Below, piece by piece: positions 55,772-64,000 of a DNA stretch of 64,000 nucleotides. This stretch comes from Roseiarcus sp963835885. GTDB lineage: Bacteria > Pseudomonadota > Alphaproteobacteria > Rhizobiales > Beijerinckiaceae. The position numbers and the translations under genes are program-made. Positions within the stretch are counted from its first letter, which is position 1. Each line of letters opens with the position of its first letter. Where the stretch lies: the NCBI GenBank assembly GCA_963835885.1, contig CAWIHF010000039.1:1-64000 (forward strand), read 5' to 3'. The notes below the pieces were generated by a model. It saw only the letters and a program-made list of their open reading frames with translations, did no database searches and was not told where the DNA came from.

Positions 55772-57784
55772 ATGAGCGTCGAGGCGCTGTTTCTGTCGGG
55801 CGACGCCGCTCTGCTCGGGCTTGGCGCAATCGGGGGATTTGCGGCGCGGAGGCCGTTCGCTGGGTCGCTTGTCTACGGCGGAGCGCTGGCGATCTGCGCG
55901 GCGATGCTGTTCCTCGCACTTGTCGATCTCCTTGGCCATGCGAGCGGCGAGGCGCTCGTCCTGCCGCTCGGCCTGCCGTGGATCGGCGCGCGTTTCCGCG
56001 TCGACGCCCTGTCGGCGTTCTTTCTCGTCGTCGTCAATCTCGGCGGAGCCGCGGCGAGCCTCTATGGTCTCGGCGAAGCGCGCCACGAGCATTCGCCGGA
56101 ACGCGTGCTGCCGTTCTTCCCGGCCTTCCTCGCCGGCATGAACTTGGTCCTCGTGGCCGACGACGCCTATTCGTTTCTGCTGTCGTGGGAGTTCATGTCG
56201 ATCTCCTCGTGGGCGCTGGTGATGGCCCACCATCGCGAGGGCGACAACGCGCGCGCCGGATATGTCTATCTGGTGACGGCGAGCTTCGGAACGCTCATCC
56301 TGTTGCTGACGTTCGCTTTGCTTGCAAGTCCTGCCGGCGGTTACGCCTTTGACGCCATGCGTGCGGCCAGGCCGACGCCCGGCGTCGCCGCCCTCGCTTT
56401 CATGCTGGCCCTGATCGGCGCGGGGTCGAAAGCGGGGATTGTGCCGCTGCACGTCTGGTTGCCGCTCGCCCACCCTGCGGCGCCGAGCCATGTCTCCGCG
56501 CTGATGAGCGGGGTCATGACGAAGGTCGCCGTCTACGGTTTCGTCCGGATCGTGTTTGAACTCGCGGGACCGCCTGGCTGGTGGTGGAGCGTTCCGGTCC
56601 TCGCGGTCGGCGCCGGCACCGCCCTGCTCGGCGTGCTCTACGCCTTGATGCAACACGATCTCAAGCGCTTGCTGGCTTACCACACGGTCGAGAACATCGG
56701 CATCATCTTCATTGGGCTCGGACTCGCGCTCGCTTTCAAGGTGTTCAGCCTGCCTTCGGTCGCGGCGCTGGCCATGACGGCCGGTCTGCTGCACGTGTTC
56801 AACCATTCTCTCTTCAAGAGCCTGCTGTTCTTCGGCGCGGGCGCCGTGCTGTCGGCGACGGGTGAGCGCGACATGGACCATCTGGGGGGCCTCATTCACA
56901 ATATGCCCCGTACGGCTTTCACTTTCCTCGTCGGTTGCGCCGCCATTTCCGCTTTGCCGCCATTCAACGGCTTCGTCTCCGAATGGCTGACGTTTCAGGC
57001 CATCCTGCTGAGCCCGGCGCTGTCGTCCTGGGTGCTGAAGATATTGGCGCCCGCGGTCGGCGCGCTGCTCGCGCTCTCGGCCGCGCTCGCCGCCGCCTGC
57101 TTCGCCAAGGCGTTCGGCATAACCTTCCTTGGCCGCCCCCGCACGGACGCGGCCAAGCGCGCACGGGAAACCAATCGCTTGACCCTCGCGGCGATGTTCG
57201 CGCTTGCGGCTCTCTGCCTCGTCGTCGGCGTCTTTCCCGGCCTCTTCATTGACGCTTTGTCGCCGGCGGTGAGCAGTGCGGTCGGCGGCCGGATGCCGGC
57301 GCAGTCCGGCATCGCCTGGCTCTCCATCGCCCCGATCGCCGAAAGCCGCAGCTCATACAACGGGCTGCTCGTCTTCCTGTTCATCGCCATCTCCGCCTCG
57401 CTGGCCGCCAGCGTCATCCACCGCTTCGCCTCCGATGCTTTGCGTCGCGCGCCGGCGTGGGATTGCGGCTTTCCCGACGCGAGCCCCGCGACGCAGTATT
57501 CGGCCGAGAGCTTCGCGCAGCCGATCCGCCGCGTGTTCGGATCCGTCGCCTTCGTCCAACGCGAGAAAATCGACATGCCGGGTCCGGGCGAAACGCGCGC
57601 GGCGCGTCTCGATCTGACGCTCGAGGACAGGATCTGGGACGAACTCTATGTTCCGGTGATCGCGTTCGTCGAGCGCGCGTCGCTGCGGCTCAACCGCTTG
57701 CAATTCCTCACCATCCGCCAATACCTCAGCGTCGTCTTCGGCGCGTTGGTCACGCTTCTCGTCGTGCTCGCGTCATGGCCATGA
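55772..57784 (+). CDS. hyfB: Hydrogenase-4-type antiporter subunit HyfB
   Basis: 670 residues, about 14-16 membrane helices, related to NuoL/MrpA-type proton-pumping antiporters. It has the characteristic SWEFMSISSWALVMAHHREG, GAGSKAGIVPLHVWLPLAHP with the conserved Lys in its broken helix, and HDLKRLLAYHTVENIGIIFI. It contains no haem or iron-sulfur ligands. In a complex it would couple electron flow to ion translocation. It starts the operon; its stop overlaps hyfC. Confidence 0.9.
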   Translation: MSVEALFLSGDAALLGLGAIGGFAARRPFAGSLVYGGALAICAAMLFLALVDLLGHASGEALVLPLGLPWIGARFRVDALSAFFLVVVNLGGAAASLYGLGEARHEHSPERVLPFFPAFLAGMNLVLVADDAYSFLLSWEFMSISSWALVMAHHREGDNARAGYVYLVTASFGTLILLLTFALLASPAGGYAFDAMRAARPTPGVAALAFMLALIGAGSKAGIVPLHVWLPLAHPAAPSHVSALMSGVMTKVAVYGFVRIVFELAGPPGWWWSVPVLAVGAGTALLGVLYALMQHDLKRLLAYHTVENIGIIFIGLGLALAFKVFSLPSVAALAMTAGLLHVFNHSLFKSLLFFGAGAVLSATGERDMDHLGGLIHNMPRTAFTFLVGCAAISALPPFNGFVSEWLTFQAILLSPALSSWVLKILAPAVGALLALSAALAAACFAKAFGITFLGRPRTDAAKRARETNRLTLAAMFALAALCLVVGVFPGLFIDALSPAVSSAVGGRMPAQSGIAWLSIAPIAESRSSYNGLLVFLFIAISASLAASVIHRFASDALRRAPAWDCGFPDASPATQYSAESFAQPIRRVFGSVAFVQREKIDMPGPGETRAARLDLTLEDRIWDELYVPVIAFVERASLRLNRLQFLTIRQYLSVVFGALVTLLVVLASWP

Positions 57785-58734
57785 TCGTCGATCTCGTCTT
57801 CCAGCTGTTGCAGATGACGCTGGTCATCGCGGTCGCGCCGCTGCTGACCGGGCTCGTGCGTGCGACCAAGGCGCGGCTGCTGCGCCGCCGAGGCCCGCCG
57901 CTCCTTCAGCCCTACCTCGATCTTGTCCGCCTCGCCCGCAAGGAGGCGGTCGTCGCCGACAGCGCTTCGTGGTTGTTCCGCTTCGTGCCCTATCTGGTGT
58001 TCGCCGCGACCTGGGTCGCCGCGGCTTTGGTTCCCACCTTCGCGACCGGGCTCCTGTTTTCATGGTCTGCCGATCTCATCGCCATCATCGCGCTCCTGGG
58101 GTCGGCGCGGTTCTTCCTGGCGCTCGCCGGGCTCGACGTCGGAACCAGCTTCGGCGGGCTCGGCTCCAGCCGCGAGGCCCTGTTCGGCGCGCTGGCCGAG
58201 CCGGCGATGATCGTGATCGTCTTCACCCTCGCATTGGTCGCGGGCTCGACCCAATTGTCGACGGTCGCAGCCTACATGGTCTCGAGCAACGTCGGCCTGC
58301 GGGTGTCGCTCGGCATGGCGTTGGTCGCGCTCATCATCGTGGCGCTCGCCGAAAATGGGCGCATTCCGGTCGACAATCCTGCGACCCACCTCGAGCTCAC
58401 CATGGTGCACGAGGCGATGATCCTCGAATATTCCGGCCGGCATCTGGCGGTGATCGAGCTCGCCGCGATGCTGAAGCTCGTGCTCTACGTCTCGCTCATC
58501 ATCTGCGTCTTCGCGCCCTGGGGCCTCGCCATCGCCGACGCCAGCGTCGCCGACCGGCTGCTCGGCGCCTTCCTCTATATCGCGAAACTCGCGGTCGCCG
58601 GCGTGGCGCTCGGGGTGTTCGAGACCAGCATCGCCAAGATGCGGGTCTTTCGCGTGCCCGATTTCGTCGGCGCGGCTCTGATGCTGGGTTTTCTCGGCGC
58701 GTTGCTCCTCTTCGTGTCGAGGACCCTGAAATGA
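57775..58734 (+). CDS. hyfC: Hydrogenase-4-type membrane subunit HyfC (NuoH-like)
   Basis: 319 residues, eight or so membrane helices. NuoH-like segments include GPPLLQPYLDLVRLARKEAV and GRIPVDNPATHLELTMVHEA, the latter lying at the quinone-site or Q-module interface in complex I. ATG 57775 and ATG 57781 are both possible; the latter overlaps the hyfB stop (ATGA). It anchors the soluble module to the membrane. Confidence 0.9.
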   Translation: MAMIVDLVFQLLQMTLVIAVAPLLTGLVRATKARLLRRRGPPLLQPYLDLVRLARKEAVVADSASWLFRFVPYLVFAATWVAAALVPTFATGLLFSWSADLIAIIALLGSARFFLALAGLDVGTSFGGLGSSREALFGALAEPAMIVIVFTLALVAGSTQLSTVAAYMVSSNVGLRVSLGMALVALIIVALAENGRIPVDNPATHLELTMVHEAMILEYSGRHLAVIELAAMLKLVLYVSLIICVFAPWGLAIADASVADRLLGAFLYIAKLAVAGVALGVFETSIAKMRVFRVPDFVGAALMLGFLGALLLFVSRTLK

Positions 58735-59393
58735 TGGGCCTCTCTTTCGATGTCGCGCATCTGCTGGCCGGCGGACTGGTGCTGGTCAGCTTCATGCTGC
58801 TTTATCAGACCCGCCTCTATGCGCTGCTCAACGTCTTCGCGCTCCAGGCCGTCGTGCTGTCGCTGTCGGTCGCATGGCAGGCCTATGTGCAGGACGCCGG
58901 CCATCTCTACCTGACGGCGCTGATCGCTTTCGCGCTCAAGGCGATCGTTGTTCCGTATGCGCTGCATCGAATCATCGCTCAACTGGGGATTCATCGCGAC
59001 GTGGAAAGCGTGGTCGGCGTCGGCCCGACGATGCTCGCCGGCCTCGCGCTGGTTGCGCTCTCCGAGGTGGTGATGCTGCGCATCGCCACCGAGGCCGACG
59101 CGCTCGCGCGCGAAGATCTCGCCTTCGCCCTCTCGGTCGTGCTGCTCGGCATGCTGATGATGGTGGTGCGGCGCAACGCGGTCTCGATGGTGGTCGGCTT
59201 CATGTCGCTCGAGAACGGTCTCATCCTCGCGGCGACCGGCGCCAAGGGCATGCCGCTGGTGGTCGAGGTTTCGGTCGCCTTTTCCGTGCTGGTGGCGTTG
59301 GTGGTGATCGGGGTCTTCCTTTTCCGCATCAGCGAGCGGTTCGAGACGGTCGACGCGCACGCGCTCGACCGATTCCAGGGGGACCGGCGATGA
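58731..59393 (+). CDS. hyfE: Hydrogenase-4-type membrane subunit HyfE (NuoK-like)
   Basis: 220 residues from ATG 58731, which overlaps the hyfC stop. It has about six membrane helices and resembles HyfE, whose C-terminal half is NuoK-like: MMVVRRNAVSMVVGFMSLEN with conserved Glu, and GLILAATGAKGMPLVVEVSV. Its stop overlaps the hyfF start (ATGA). Confidence 0.88.
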   Translation: MMGLSFDVAHLLAGGLVLVSFMLLYQTRLYALLNVFALQAVVLSLSVAWQAYVQDAGHLYLTALIAFALKAIVVPYALHRIIAQLGIHRDVESVVGVGPTMLAGLALVALSEVVMLRIATEADALAREDLAFALSVVLLGMLMMVVRRNAVSMVVGFMSLENGLILAATGAKGMPLVVEVSVAFSVLVALVVIGVFLFRISERFETVDAHALDRFQGDRR

Positions 59394-60835
59394 CGGGCTG
59401 GCCCAACGCCGCATTCATCATACTCGCGCTGCCGGCGGCGACCGCGGCGCTGCTCGCGGTCTTGCCGTCCTATCGGCTGTCGGCTGCGCTCAACGTCGGC
59501 TCGGCCTTCGCCACATTCCTCGCGTCGGTCTCGCTGCTCGCCGCCGCGCCGGCGCCGAACGCCTACATTCTCGTCGACGACCTCAACATCGTCTTCATCG
59601 TGCTCAACACCTTCGTCGGCTTCACCGCGAGCGTGTTCAGCGCAACCTATATCGCGCCATGAGATCGAAACCGGACGGCTGACGCCGACGCATCTGCGCT
59701 TCTATCACGCGATGTATCAGTTCCTCCTGTTCTCGATGAACCTCGCGCTGATCGTCAACAACATCGGCCTAATGTGGGTCGCGATCGAGTTCGCCACCCT
59801 GACAACGGTGCTGATGGTCGGCATTTACCGCACGCCGGAGGCGATCGAGGCGGCGTGGAAATACTTCATCCTCGGCAGCGTCGGCATCGCGCTCGCCCTC
59901 TTCGGCACGATCCTCGTCTACATGGCCGCCCGGCCGGTCGTCGGCGAAGGCGTCCAGGGCATGCTGTGGACGAGCCTGATCCAAAACGCGGCGGCTTCGA
60001 TCCGTCGCTGCTCGATCTCGCCTTCGTCTTCCTGCTGCTCGGCTACGGCACGAAAGTGGGCTTAGCGCCGCTGCACGCCTGGCTGCCCGACGCGCACGCC
60101 GAAGGTCCGACGCCGATCTCCGCCGTGCTGTCGGGCCTCCTCCTCAATGTCGCGCTCTACGCGGTCCTCCGGTTCAAGCTGCTGCTCGACGCCAATGGCC
60201 ACGCGCTCGCGCCGGGGCCGCTGATGGCGACGCTGGGCCTCATCTCGATCGTCTTCGCCGCCTTCATGCTCTACCGCAGGCGCGACGTGAAGCGCATGTT
60301 CGCCTATTCCTCGATCGAGCACATGGGCGTTATCGTATTCGCCTTCGGGGTCGGCGGCCCGCTCGCCAACTTCGCCGCGCTGCTGCACATGGCGATGCAC
60401 AGCCTGACCAAATCGGCGATCTTCTACACGGTCGGCCAGATCGCCCAGGTGAAAGGCACGCAGCAGATCGCTGACATTCGCGGCCTGACCGTCACCCATC
60501 CGCTGCTCGGCTGGAGCCTCGTTTTTGGCGTGTTCGCCATCGTCGGTCTGCCGCCGATGGGCGTCTTCATGAGCGAGTTCCTGATCGTCAGCTCGACTTT
60601 CGAGCGCGCGCCGTGGCTCGCGCTGCCGCTCGGCTTCGGCCTCCTCGTCGCGCTCGGAGCCCTCGTCCTGCGTCTCCAGGGTATGGCCTTCGGCGCGCCA
60701 ACCGGTTCGACCGCTCCAGCCAAGGCGTCCGCCCTGCCGATCCTCACGCATTTCGCTCTGGTGCTGATGGCGGGCCTGTACCTTCCGCCCCCGCTTGTGA
60801 CGTGGTTTCAGCACGTCGCCGAACAGTTGCGCTGA
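59390..60835 (+). CDS. hyfF: Hydrogenase-4-type antiporter subunit HyfF, two frameshifts
   Basis: 482 codons in total length, starting MTGWPNAAFIILALPAATAA. Frames shift near 59660 (after FSATYIA) and near 59995 (after TSLIQNAAA), but the blocks join without loss. They include MWVAIEFATLTTVLMVGIYR, FLLLGYGTKVGLAPLHAWLP with the conserved Lys, HAEGPTPISAVLSGLLLNVA and VKRMFAYSSIEHMGVIVFAF. The two shifts compensate to give the right length and appear to be single-base errors. It is a NuoM/NuoN-like pump subunit. Confidence 0.82.
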
Positions 60836-60846
60836 GGCGCCCGCCG

Positions 60847-62318
60847 ATGAGCGCGGACATCGCCGATCAGTCTGAATGGCGAGGCCGCCTGGCGCGACGC
60901 GATGCGCCGGCTCGTCGCGGGCGAAGCCATCCTGGTGAGCCTGTGGGGCGACGAAGGCCGCATGCGCATGGCGCTCAGAGAGGCGAACGGCGCGCTGTCG
61001 CTCGTCGAGGTCGCCTGCAAGGGCGGCGCGTTTCCCTCGGTCGCGGCGCTTCATGCTCCAGCGAGCCGGCTCGAGCGGTCAGCCTGCGATCTTTTCGGCT
61101 TCGCGGCGATCGGAGCGTCCGACGACCGACGGTGGCTCGATCACGGCCGATGGCCTCTGCGTCATCCGCTCGGACGAACCCAGGCGCACGACGGCGCGCC
61201 GGACGCATATCGCTTTCCTCGAGGCCGTGGGCCCGGGCCTGCATCAGATCCCGGTCGGCCCGGTCCATGCCGGGATCATCGAGCCCGGCCATTTCCGCTT
61301 CCATGCCGGCGGCGAGACGGTGGTGCGGCTCGAAGAGCGGCTCGGGTATGTGCACAAGGGCGTCGACGCCCTCATGCGCGGCGCGAGCCTCGAACGCGCG
61401 GCCGTTCTGGCGGCCCGCGTCAGCGGCGACTCGACCGTCGCCTACAGCGTCGCCTTCGCTCGCGCCGTCGAGTCGGCGCTCGGGACCGAGGCGCCGCCGC
61501 GCGCGCATTATCTTCGCGGCGCGATGGCGGAGCTCGAGCGGCTCGCCAATCATTTCGGCGACATCGGAGCGATCTGCAACGACGCCGCCTTCGCGCTGAT
61601 GCACGCCCACTGCGGCATATTGCGCGAACGGACGCTGCGCGCGGCCAAGGCCGCCTTCGGCCATCGGCTGATGATGGACGCGATCGTTCCGGGCGGCGCC
61701 GCGGTCGATCTCGCGGCCGAAGGGCGCCGAGGCGATCCGCGCGCTGATCCGTGAAATCCGCGCGACGTTTCCGCAAGCTCATTAAGCTGTACGACAACAC
61801 CGCCTCGATGCAGGACCGCGCCGTGGGAACGGGTGTCCTCAAGGAGGGTCTGGCGCGCCAATGGGGTGCGGGCGGCGTGGTCGGTCGCGCTTCGGGCCGC
61901 GATTTCGACGTGCGCCGCGACCATCCCTACCGCCCGTACGACAGTCTCGAGTTTCAAGGTCCCGACGCGGCGCGCGGGCGACGTCAACGCGCGAATCTGG
62001 GTGCGGATCGAGGAAGTCGGCGAGAGCCTCGCGCTGATCGAGGCGATGCTGGCGCGCCTTCCCGGCGGACCGATCCGTGCGGCGCTCCCCGTGCCGGGCG
62101 GCCCTCGCGAGGGATTAGCGCTCGTCGAAGCTTTTCGCGGCGACGTGTTCGCCCATGTGCGCCTCGCCGACGACGGCTCGGTTGCGCGATGCCATTTGCG
62201 TGACGCCTCCTGGCTCCAGTGGCCGCTCCTGGAGGCGGCGATCGAGGGCGCCATCGTCGCCGATTTCCCCTTATGCAACAAATCGTTCAATTGCTCCTAT
62301 TCGGGGTGCGACCTTTAA
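60847..62318 (+). CDS. hyfG: HyfG-like large subunit without nickel ligands, frameshifted
   Basis: A NuoC-NuoD-type fusion of about 490 residues, reading across three or four frameshifts. The NuoC-like part has LHAPASRLERSACDLFGF. The NuoD-like part has QIPVGPVHAGIIEPGHFRFH, LEERLGYVHKGVDALM, then ARVSGDSTVAYSVAFA where hydrogenases read RxCGICxxxH, and MAELERLANHFGDIGAICND. The end is FPLCNKSFNCSYSGCDL at a TAA 62316. In nickel-iron hydrogenases the C-terminal motif is DPCxxC; here a single Cys at that place is followed by Tyr-Ser. The nickel-binding site is therefore not conserved, as in energy-converting hydrogenase-related (Ehr) complexes and complex I. Confidence 0.78.
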
Positions 62319-62319
62319 G

Positions 62320-62846
62320 ATGCGCAACACGCTGCTGCAGGGCCTCCGGCCGCCGCTGACGGAAGCCGCCGCCGGGAAGCGATGATCCGGAGCTCGCCGC
62401 GCTCGCCGCGTCGGTCATGGAAGCCGCCGAACGGACGCTCGGGCGGAGCCTGGCGATCCGGCATGTCGACGCAGGCTCGTGCAACGCGCTGCGAACTCGA
62501 GATCCACGCACTCGGCAACGCCTTCTACGATCTCGAGCGATTCGGCTTCCGCTTCGTCGCCTCGCCGCGGCACGCCGACGTGCTGCTGGTGACGGGCCCG
62601 GTGACGCGGAACATGAGCGAAGCGCTGAAACGCACTTACGACGCCGACGCCGGCGCCCAAATGGGTGATCGCGTCGGGCGCCTGCGCGGCCGACGGCGGC
62701 GTCTTCGCCGGCAGCTACGCCGTCGCGGGGGGCGTCGTCCGACGTCGTCCCGGTCGACCTTGTGCATTCCCGGCTGTCCGCCGAGCCCGGCGATGCTGCT
62801 CAAGGGATTGCTGGCGCTGATGAACGGGCGGACTAGAACGGGATGA
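62320..62846 (+). CDS. hyfI: HyfI/NuoB-like iron-sulfur subunit, frameshifted
   Basis: About 170 residues from ATG 62320 (MRNTLLQGLRPPLTEAA). The cluster N2-type ligands are present across frames: DAGSCNACELEIHALGNAFY (CxxC), CAADGGVFAGSYAVAGGV (third Cys) and VIPGCPPSPAMLLKGLLALM (fourth). Shifts near 62380, 62500, 62660 and 62730-62760 are all needed to join the blocks, so this stretch is unusually error-rich. It would pass electrons to the HyfG-like subunit. It is the last gene of the cluster; no hyfA, hyfH or formate dehydrogenase genes follow. Confidence 0.75.
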
Positions 62847-63944
62847 ATTTAGGTGTGTCCATTACCCCGCGTTGGCGAAGGTGTTGACGCATTCCTGGGC
62901 GGTGGTGGTTCCGAGGAGTTGGCCAGCAACCGACGAAAGGCGATTGGACTACGAATCATTGTTCCCGATATGCCCTGGACCACCCGAGATCGAAAACAGG
63001 GGCGACAGCGAGTAGAATGCACTGTCGCAGGTCGCTCGCCGTGCGATCCCCTGTTGCGACACTGCGTTCCTTGCGAACCCTGAAATTCACCGTATGTTTA
63101 CAGAAAAGGTCGCCGGGGTAGGGGAAGGATCATGACAAACGCGGCGAAGAGGCTTGCGATTGCTGCCGTATTGGGCGCTGCGGCGGCGGCTGAGCGGCCT
63201 CATTCGGGAAAAATGCAAGCATCACGCAACGACCGGCAAGAGGTCGTTAAACTGGTCTCCTGCGGTTGAACAAACAGAGAACAATTTCTCGACAGAAATG
63301 GATACCCGCGCTATGATTGCAAAAACGTCGGCCGAACGGTCCGTCGTCGCGGTGGCGGCCTCGAGCGACGAGGAGACGGAACGGAGCGAAAATTGTGGAG
63401 CGCGGCGCTGAACGCATTGACAACTTTCTCTCGCGGTCAATCCGCGCGGGTCCCGGCGCGGCCGGCCAGGAAACCGCGACGGTGGCGGATGTTCAGCGCC
63501 TGCCGACCCCGCGCCGCAAGGCTGCAGGGGCGCATTGCGGTCGCGACCGACCCGCCGGAGCGCCGCCGGGATCGGAGGGCGATCCGCAGCGGACGCGGCG
63601 CATGCCAGTCGACCGGAATAATTTGGATTCGGGCGCAAGCGCTTGAAAAGTCTGGATTCACGGAAGGCTTTCGCTTGGATTCGGATTTCCCTGGCTTTGC
63701 TCCGGCCTTCCCGGGCTTTGCCATCATTCCACCGGCTTGGGCTACCCTTGCCCCTGGGGCGTATTTGGTCGCCCGGAAATCGCATCGCAAATCGTTGAAA
63801 GGATGGGAGTCATGCCCGAAGATGGCGTCCTGCGCGCCTTCGTTCTAAGTCTCCGCGGGCCGGGTCGAAGTTCGCTGCTTGCGGGTTCCACCGGCCTTGA
63901 TAGTCTCAGGCGAGCCCTCCCGCGCCCCTGTTTTTGAGCCCCCC
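62847..63944. other. Gene-poor stretch after the hyf-like cluster
   Basis: About 1.1 kb with no well-supported gene. The reverse strand at 62860-62920 reads TTAQECVNTFANAG, faintly similar to the end of IS630-type transposases. Several medium open frames overlap on both strands in 63200-63850 but lack any recognised motif. A small signal-peptide-like ORF is listed separately. Confidence 0.4.
63132..63269 (+). CDS. Small ORF with signal-peptide-like start (candidate)
   Basis: 45 residues from ATG 63132 after a GGGGAAGG tract. The start is basic then Ala-rich (MTNAAKRLAIAAVLGAAAAA), as in a Sec signal peptide. After its stop the same frame continues with coding-like FLDRNGYPRYDCKNVGR, so this may be the 5' end of a longer, interrupted secreted protein. 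No homologue is recognised. Confidence 0.25.
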   Translation: MTNAAKRLAIAAVLGAAAAAERPHSGKMQASRNDRQEVVKLVSCG

Positions 63945-64000
63945 ATGCCCTACGCCCGCTACCCTTCGCTGATCGACAAGGTCGTCTTCGTCACCGGCGG
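63945..64000 (+). CDS. Short-chain dehydrogenase/reductase, cut by window end
   Basis: Only 18 codons are visible, from ATG 63945: MPYARYPSLIDKVVFVTGG. The VVFVTGG strand and turn is the start of the TGxxxGxG NAD(P)-binding motif of SDR enzymes. The substrate cannot be told. Confidence 0.6.
   Translation, partial: MPYARYPSLIDKVVFVTG

Noticed and set aside
55499..56899. 466-codon reverse-strand open frame over hyfB
   Set aside because: It is a hydrophilic Arg/Glu/Gln-rich shadow of a membrane protein gene, with no recognised motif.

Overview
The window is GC-rich DNA from an alphaproteobacterium, most likely of the order Hyphomicrobiales (Rhizobiales). Pointers are a mesaconyl-CoA hydratase of the ethylmalonyl-CoA pathway, a PodJ-like polarity protein with Sel1 repeats, DUF937, paired MaoC proteins and DUF6101-like fragments. 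Family-level placement is inference. There is no CRISPR array and no rRNA; one tRNA-Ala(CGC) is present.

Region 1 (1 to about 20.3 kb) is a giant imperfect palindrome centred at 10172/10173. Each arm carries, from the centre outward, a truncated DUF6101-like gene, a small opposing ORF, a hybrid histidine kinase, an IS1380-family transposase, a TauE/SafE-like membrane protein, an AsmA-like protein and three glycosyltransferases (GT25, GT2, GT4). The left arm runs off the window start inside the GT4 gene. Identity is not uniform. The IS1380 copies are almost identical and the kinases nearly so, the centre has scattered substitutions, and beyond about 4880/15483 identity drops sharply (TauE pair about 84% at protein level). 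The left arm is heavily frameshifted and the right arm much less.

Region 2 (20.9 to 49.5 kb) is ordinary chromosome. It holds a 2OG-Fe(II) oxygenase with OxyR, aroE, cmk, a MerR regulator, the PodJ-like protein, a 5'-nucleotidase-family enzyme, an EmrAB efflux pair, a lipoprotein hydrolase, DUF937, ychF with two MaoC genes, a glycogen-debranching-type glucosidase, a GT4, an acyl-CoA dehydrogenase, a three-gene cassette ending in a DyP-type peroxidase, an isochorismatase-like protein, mesaconyl-CoA hydratase, YggT and tRNA-Ala.

Region 3 (49.6 to 54.4 kb) is a small mobile-element graveyard. A serine-recombinase tail abuts a class 3 lipase gene, which is split by two head-to-tail IS630-family copies sharing one TA. 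An IS66-type transposase fragment follows.

Region 4 (54.4 to 62.8 kb) has an isoprenylcysteine-methyltransferase-like fragment, an inositol-monophosphatase-family gene and a hyfBCEFGI-like membrane complex. Its large subunit lacks the CxxC nickel ligands at the expected position. The window closes in the start of a short-chain dehydrogenase.

Caution on quality: many otherwise well-conserved genes (ychF, hyfF, hyfG, hyfI, DyP, MaoC, the right-arm kinase) carry single-base frameshifts, while the multi-copy transposases are intact. Uncorrected indel errors are therefore likely, so frameshifted genes here should not be taken as real pseudogenes without read support.
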